From the NCBI GenBank assembly GCA_027563935.2, contig CM050448.1:121880493-121944492 (forward strand): a stretch of 64,000 nucleotides of DNA, written 5' to 3'. Source of the DNA: Costus lasius (taxonomy: Eukaryota; Streptophyta; Magnoliopsida; Zingiberales; Costaceae). How positions within the stretch are numbered: position 1 is the first letter of the stretch; each line of letters starts with the position of its first letter. The notes beneath the pieces were generated by a model. That model ran no database searches and was not told the origin of the DNA. It saw only the letters and a program-made list of their open reading frames with translations. The translations under genes were made by a program, and so were the position numbers. This document shows, in pieces, positions 59,029 to 64,000 of this stretch.

Positions 59029-60146
59029 CTACAAACAATTCTGGGTATGTTCAAAGCTCAAATGCTGTTGGTACAGTGAAGCCTGCATGAATAGAACACC
59101 ATATTAGCAATATCTGGATAGGGGTTGATTTCTCGAAGAAGAGTAGCTCGTCAGCTGGCTAACCTGGAATGAAGCATGGCCAAAATGATCAAAAGAGTTC
59201 GAATACATCACTGCAGGGCTGGACCATTGCATGTAGACAGCATCTTTTTCATTCGGGTGGCATCCAAAAGCATATGGATTCATAGGTGTGTTAGGCATAC
59301 AGCTCACATGAGTTTGATTCCTTGGCAAATGCCTAAATTGACAAATACTTCCATCATGCTGCAAAAATGATGGCTGAAGACCACTGCAAGCATGCAAATT
59401 AAATTTTTGAGGAAGTGAAAGGCCCCTGACGTACCTGAAAATGGAATATTTCTATCAGCAAATCATTAAACAAGGTAAGAATATAACTCACTCACTCGTA
59501 AACATAGCATGAAACAGTTTACTTATGTTGGACTCGTACCTCTCATAACTTCGATCGTAGTCTGGATCTGTCCGATCCTTTTCCCTATCCCTGAGAATGG
59601 CTACTCTAGAAGCACCATCCCTATAACTGTTGTTCCTTTCAACCTCTTCAACACTTCTTTGGTACTCCTCATCCCTAATCATGAACAAGCTTCTTCCATC
59701 AACTAAAGCAGGCGATGATAACCCTTCGATCTCAGGGTTGATAGAGCCATTGAAGATACGAGCCCGTGCCTTATCATATTCTTCCTTTCGCTCTTCAACT
59801 GTTCTTGGTTCATTTCTTTTAAATCCTAGACCATCACCTTGGGAAACCATTTTTGGTCTTTGACGAATAGCAATCTTAACAAGCTCAGTGGTGTCTTTTT
59901 CAGACAGCTTTGTAGGTACTTCTGATAGACAGATAATTGGGTATTTACTATTAGGTGTTTTTCTTGCCACTACTCTGCTACCCAACCCATCCATAACATT
60001 ATCAATTGCCATGGTCTGAAGCCCATAGTGTTGAGCAATGCGATGAGCAGCACATTTTAGATAAGAAGTTGGTAAGTGCTGAAATTCAAATTGTTGCTGA
60101 TCTGCGTTTTGCATGAACCTCTGAATGTCCAGTTCCATGCGCAGAA
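59029..60146 (-). CDS. R3H and SUZ domain RNA-binding protein (3' exons; first exon not found)
   Basis: R3H domains bind single-stranded nucleic acid. Three minus-strand exons join in phase: 59540-60146, 59164-59434 and 59029-59082 (stop TAG at 59029), about 310 residues. The R3H domain is in the first of these (FEFQHLPTSYLKCAAHRIAQ, residues about 20-65). A SUZ-like basic stretch follows (RNEPRTVEERKEEYDKARARIFN), then an unstructured Gln/Pro/Tyr-rich tail ending ASLYQQHLSFEHTQN. An acceptor AG lies at 60147-60148 just before TTCTGCGC-ATG. In plant relatives the protein continues upstream here with a short exon (LRMELDIQRFM context), and I cannot find that exon up to 64000. It may lie beyond the window, across the inverted-repeat arm, or be lost. 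Confidence 0.85.
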
Positions 60147-60736
60147 CTACAGTTTACAATCAAATCATCATGTAAGCATGTTTTCAGGAAAAAAAAGTAA
60201 TCAAAGGTATCACACTATTAACACAGCTACATCAAGACTGAAAAACGAGGATACAGTGTTGGTAAAAACGTATAGAGTGTTAGTAAAAACAATATGAGAG
60301 TCAGTCAGTCAGTTTAATTGGTAAGGATCTTGTTCATTGTTCATCTACAATACCAACCGTAGTAGATTACATGCAAAAGCTCAGTCTAGTTACTGCAATA
60401 AGTACCATAAACTGCAATCTAATTAAAAGCAGAAGAAATTACACATGCAAAAGCCAGACTTGTAAAATAAATCGCCAAGCATTGTTAACAACGAACCAGT
60501 GGTTGCAGATATCATCAACAAATAGCTGTTGCATCATTTTTTAGCACCCTATTTATCCTCACACAATAATGTGGATAGAGTGGCCTCCCATCCTTCCCTT
60601 CTTTCCTCAAGAATATCCATATCTAGCTTTTTGTAACTTGATATGCTTCCCATGTCAGTTCCAATCCATATGGTTATGTATGTATTTATGTATATAAGCA
60701 AACTCATCACATCATGTTTTCCATCCACTTTCCCTG
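60147..60736. other. Intron or upstream DNA of the R3H gene
   Basis: No upstream R3H exon or other gene was recognised. A TCAG run occurs at about 60299-60311. Confidence 0.4.
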
Positions 60737-60744
60737 GTTGAGAG

Positions 60745-61093
60745 CAGTGATCGAGGAACCGGTCCGGTACCTCTAGTTCGTACCGGTCCAGCAAGGGACC
60801 GGCACCAGAACCTTGCTTAGAGCACGGTAGAGGGTGGACGGCGACAGCGGCGGAAAAAGCTTTGTTCAAAGCTTTTGGCGGAGGCGGAACGGCGGCGCCG
60901 GAAGCGTTGTTCGAAGCTTCCAGCGGTGGTGGAAGCTTTGAACGACGCTTCCGCCTCCGCCAAAAGCTTCGAACGAAGCTTTTTCCGCCGCTGCCGCCGT
61001 CCACTGCCGCCAGTGCCACCCACAACCTGTCCGGTACACCGATATCGTGCCGTACCGGTCCAGCGGCTCGCCGGACCGGGTTTTTAAACCCTG
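60745..61093. mobile_element. hAT-type MITE forming a long hairpin
   Basis: The ends are CAGTGATCGAGG...GGTCCGG and, inverted, CAGGGTTTAAAAACC...GGTCCGG (about 15 of 23 bases). The flanks are the identical 8-mer GTTGAGAG (60737-60744 and 61094-61101). Inside, GCGGAAAAAGCTTTGTTC at about 60849 pairs with its near-perfect inverse ending at about 60990, so most of the GC-rich core folds into a hairpin. Frames inside are repeat artefacts. Confidence 0.8.
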
Positions 61094-61241
61094 GTTGAGA
61101 GCAACATTGTTGGGATCAAATTCTTACATAGGAACTGCAAAGATTCCAAGGGATTGGATTGATAGATCAAAAGATCCTACAAAATAGCTAAAAATATATT
61201 CTTAATAAATATATATTCATATACTACAAGCAAGTTGAAAC

Positions 61242-61467
61242 AAAGGTTTTCAAAACTGTCTGAAACCGGCCAATACGGCCAATTTGTACCGGACTCATCA
61301 AAGCATGGAGGATGGTAGGCGGAAGCTTCAATCGAAGCTTCCGTTGGCAGCGTCCGCCGGCTGCGCTGCTGTCTATGCTGCCGCTGCTCACTGCCGCCTG
61401 CACTACCGTCAATACGCCGGTACCGTACCAGCCTGACCGGTACACCGGACCGGCTTTTTAAATGCTG
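61242..61467. mobile_element. hAT-type MITE inside the right arm
   Basis: It is flanked by the perfect 8-mer GTTGAAAC (61234-61241 and 61468-61475). The left arm of the inverted repeat shows the empty site with a single copy (about 54650). Ends resemble those of 60745-61093: AAAGGTTTTCAAAACTG at the left, CAGCATTTAAAAAGC inverted at the right; the core is GGTACCG/CCGGACC-rich. Confidence 0.85.
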
Positions 61468-61743
61468 GTTGAAACCAAATATAATACCAAATAAATTATC
61501 CAAAATTCACCGTGTGTGTCTCTTATTTAGTATTTAGCACTTTCTAAATAGTAAAATACAGTAGATACTAATTAGAAAAATAAATAGAAGCATAACAATT
61601 ACAACTGCACGAAAGATTGCTGTTTATTTTGGTCTCCAACAACAATGAAGCTGACAACATATTGAGCGGCAAAGAAATGAGGTGGTAACATGCTTAAAAC
61701 AGGGTAGGACTAGGGAAGAGGTGAGGAGATGAACTTTTGAGAT

Positions 61744-62340
61744 TGATGGTGGTGTCAGCTTTGTCAAGAATAGGTTAGCAAAAAACATTGAAGTATTGAT
61801 CAAAAGAGGTATGTGAATTTAACAGACAAATGAAAGAAAAATATTATAGTACCCTTAACTTTTTAAACAACTTTGGCACATGCATTCCAGCTTAAGGGAG
61901 AGTGTTGGAAAGAAATATTAGCAAGTATATTATGGGGAATAATCGTACTTGGAAAGTAGCACATTAAGCAACCACTTGAATAGCAAGTAACAATTATAAT
62001 ATTATCATGATTGCACCTAAGAGTTATATATATAGAGGCTCCATGATGGTGGTGTCAGCATTGTCAAGAATAGGTTAGCAAAAAACATTGAAGTATTGAT
62101 CAAAAGAGGTATGTGAATTTAACAGACAAATGAAAGAAAAATATTATAGTACACTTTTTAAACAACTTTGGCACATGCATTCCAGCTTAAGGGAGAGTGT
62201 TGGAAAGAAATATTAGCAAGTATATTATGGGGTATAATCGTACTTGGAAAGTAGCACATTAAGCAACCACTTGAATAGCAAGTAACAATTATAATATTAT
62301 CATGATTGCACCTAAGAGTTATATATATAGAGGCTCCATG
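61744..62340 (+). repeat. Tandem ~300-bp duplication of the copia 3' end
   Basis: Two head-to-tail copies, beginning TGATGGTGGTGTCAG at 61744 and 62044. Each covers the polyprotein tail, the polypurine tract and the first ~140 bp of the LTR. The left arm has only one copy, so the duplication arose after the arms separated. Confidence 0.85.
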
Positions 62341-62438
62341 CATGCACTATACAATAAATCCAATATACTACAATGTAGTAGCATTAATATTATTATCTAA
62401 TCTCTCTCCTCTCTCTCTTTTAAGATATAGTATTCACA
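62198..62438 (+). mobile_element. Copia-type 3' LTR (right arm)
   Basis: Runs from TGTTGGAAAG to ATTCACA, 241 bp, preceded by the polypurine tract AAGGGAGAG. Mirror image of the LTR at 53964-54205. A partial LTR start also occurs at 61903 in the duplicated unit. Confidence 0.7.
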
Positions 62439-64000
62439 AGATAATCATTTTCATGATGCTTCAATAAATCTTTACATTAAACATCGAATAATTTGGACAG
62501 TAATATCAGTCTTCCAATTATCTCTATATTGAACTTACTCAATGTTCTAAGTACCAAAGCCTACTGAGTCGATATGTATCTCTGCGAGCCATGACCACTA
62601 CATTGGCTTAGACTAGTACTTAAAACCATGGAGTTAAGCAAAAAGAAAGGGAATAATTTGATGTAATATGAGCTCGTAATGACCCTACACATGAATTCAA
62701 CATTTACTTTTATGCTTCCTTTTCTTAAATTAGCACTACCACATAACAAGTGAATTAGAATAACCATTGAATTTTTAATTGCCACAAGGGTCAACAGATT
62801 TCAATTGAATTAGTTGAGCTTCAGCTCATATAAAACTCCTTTTTCCAATGAAAAGAAACTTAGCAATCAACTGAGCCTTTTTTTTGCAAGAAGTCGAGTA
62901 ACAATAGTGAAGATGGGATATGATCTTAAGATCTTGTTATTAACAACTAAGATCTTCACCAATTTGGCCAATTAGCACCTTCACAATCAATTGAATCTAA
63001 CTTACTCAGTCCTGTGTTCCTAACAAACCTAATACTCTGTTAAACAAACAAATTATGATTAAGATCTTCTAAAACATGGCTTTACCAAAGCTCCAAAAGA
63101 CCCGTTTAAGCTAATATACCAATTGAGTGAGTGAGTGATGAGAGCTAAGGATCTAAGGGGACTAAATGAGATGACCAGTGGCCACAACTAGACTAAAGGG
63201 GGACAAGCAAGTTATAACAACTTAAGAGGACATCAAAGTTGCCTACACGTGACCTCACCAATTCTTAAGTAAGTTCACTTTAGTGCATAAATATACAGTT
63301 ATCAGCTTCACGGTAAACCCCTTTATGAAAATAAATACCACAAAAAGGAATAGGAGGTTGAAAGGTACTGTGAGAGGCAAAGCGGCAAAAATAGTCAAGG
63401 GGCAATGAGGCTAAGGCTATGCTATTATATAGGAACCTAGAGTTTGAATCTAATTTGTCTAGACATGCAACTTATAGTCACCCTCGTATCAAGTGAGTGT
63501 TGTGGTAAGCTGAGCTTTAGTCTTATGGTTCAGTAGGACTCAATAGACTACATGGCAGTGGTCTAGTCTCATTGTACTTTTGGATATGGGATATTTATAC
63601 CCTTGTTGTCATTGACAGTAGTGCTTCGTAAAGTTAACAGATGAGCCATTAAATTTGTCTTTATTGGTTATTATCCAAGAAGACTCAATAGACTACATGT
63701 CTCCACTAAGTAGAATTTATAATTCTTCCATATAAAAACCCAATGTCTCCGCTAAGTAGAATTTAATAACCCAAAAGGAAGACAGATCAATTCATCCAAT
63801 GCTAACCTTATGAATAAAGGACAAGAGACTGTTCCATGCAAGACTGCGGCAAATAAATGGCTGTGATGAGTTCTAATATAATTTTGTGATATCTAAGAAA
63901 ATTAGGAAAATTAATCATAAATGACAAACTATCTCACAGAAGTAAGAAATATTGGAAAACATTTTAAAATCTACATTATATGATCAGTGATACACATCTA

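Larger units (their letters stand above)
61102..63967. repeat. Right arm of the large inverted repeat (partner 51990-54790)
   Basis: Reverse complement of the left arm. Differences: it carries an extra hAT MITE (61242-61467) and an extra ~300-bp tandem copy (61744-62340), and lacks the left-arm piece 52270-52715. Homology begins right beside the hAT MITE that ends at 61093 and fades near 63967. It lies upstream of the R3H exons, possibly in that gene's first intron. Confidence 0.85.

Noticed and set aside
60549..61098. Ser/Arg- and Gly-rich frames near 60.8 kb
   Set aside because: They fall in the hairpin MITE and mirror its inverted repeats.

Overview
The window is nuclear DNA of a flowering plant. 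Genes are split by many GT-AG introns, several products carry plastid or mitochondrial targeting regions, there is a nuclear tRNA-Arg gene, and the space between genes is AT-rich and full of hAT, copia, Mutator-like and PIF-like repeats. One very GC-rich first exon (the PIN gene) beside AT-rich neighbours resembles the two-class GC pattern of monocots. That lineage call is only an inference.

Layout, left to right. (1) 824-3287, minus: 5' part of an EME1-type crossover-junction endonuclease gene, cut off by the window edge, with a five-fold internal repeat in exon 1 and an E2F-like site plus three G-boxes upstream. (2) 3456-5046: a hAT-type element with a solo LTR inserted at its right edge; a second solo LTR of the same family lies at 40302-41512. 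(3) 8657-13710, plus: RRP7, an 18S rRNA maturation factor. (4) 15489-18000, minus: mitochondrial pyruvate carrier MPC1. (5) 19034-21678, plus: plastid sigma factor with a 14-bp duplication that breaks the DNA-binding end. (6) 22328-22819: hAT element with perfect 8-bp target duplications. (7) 25324-31144, plus: LRR receptor kinase of the HPCA1/LRR-VIII-1 type, apparently intact. (8) 32654-36222, plus: pheophytinase, with tRNA-Arg(UCG) antisense in intron 2. (9) 37886-39283, plus: RING-H2 E3 ligase with four C-terminal repeats. (10) 42200-42795, minus: dead, intronless CLPP2-like copy. (11) 45664-47162, plus: short PIN auxin carrier. (12) 46900-58011: the plastid ribosomal protein bL34 locus. 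Exon 1 exists three times (47623, 51225, 55446), exon 2 once (57755), and the PIN 3' end was copied with it. (13) 59029-60146, minus: 3' exons of an R3H/SUZ RNA-binding protein. (14) 61102-63967: an inverted copy of 51990-54790.

The genes are ordinary, independent plant genes, several of them plastid related (bL34, sigma factor, pheophytinase). The unusual part is 46.9-64.0 kb, a mosaic of two nested tandem duplications and one inverted duplication. It has given bL34 three possible first exons and placed duplicated sequence inside its intron and upstream of the R3H gene. Exon borders were worked out by hand from splice consensus, reading phase and family knowledge; no alignment or transcript data were used.
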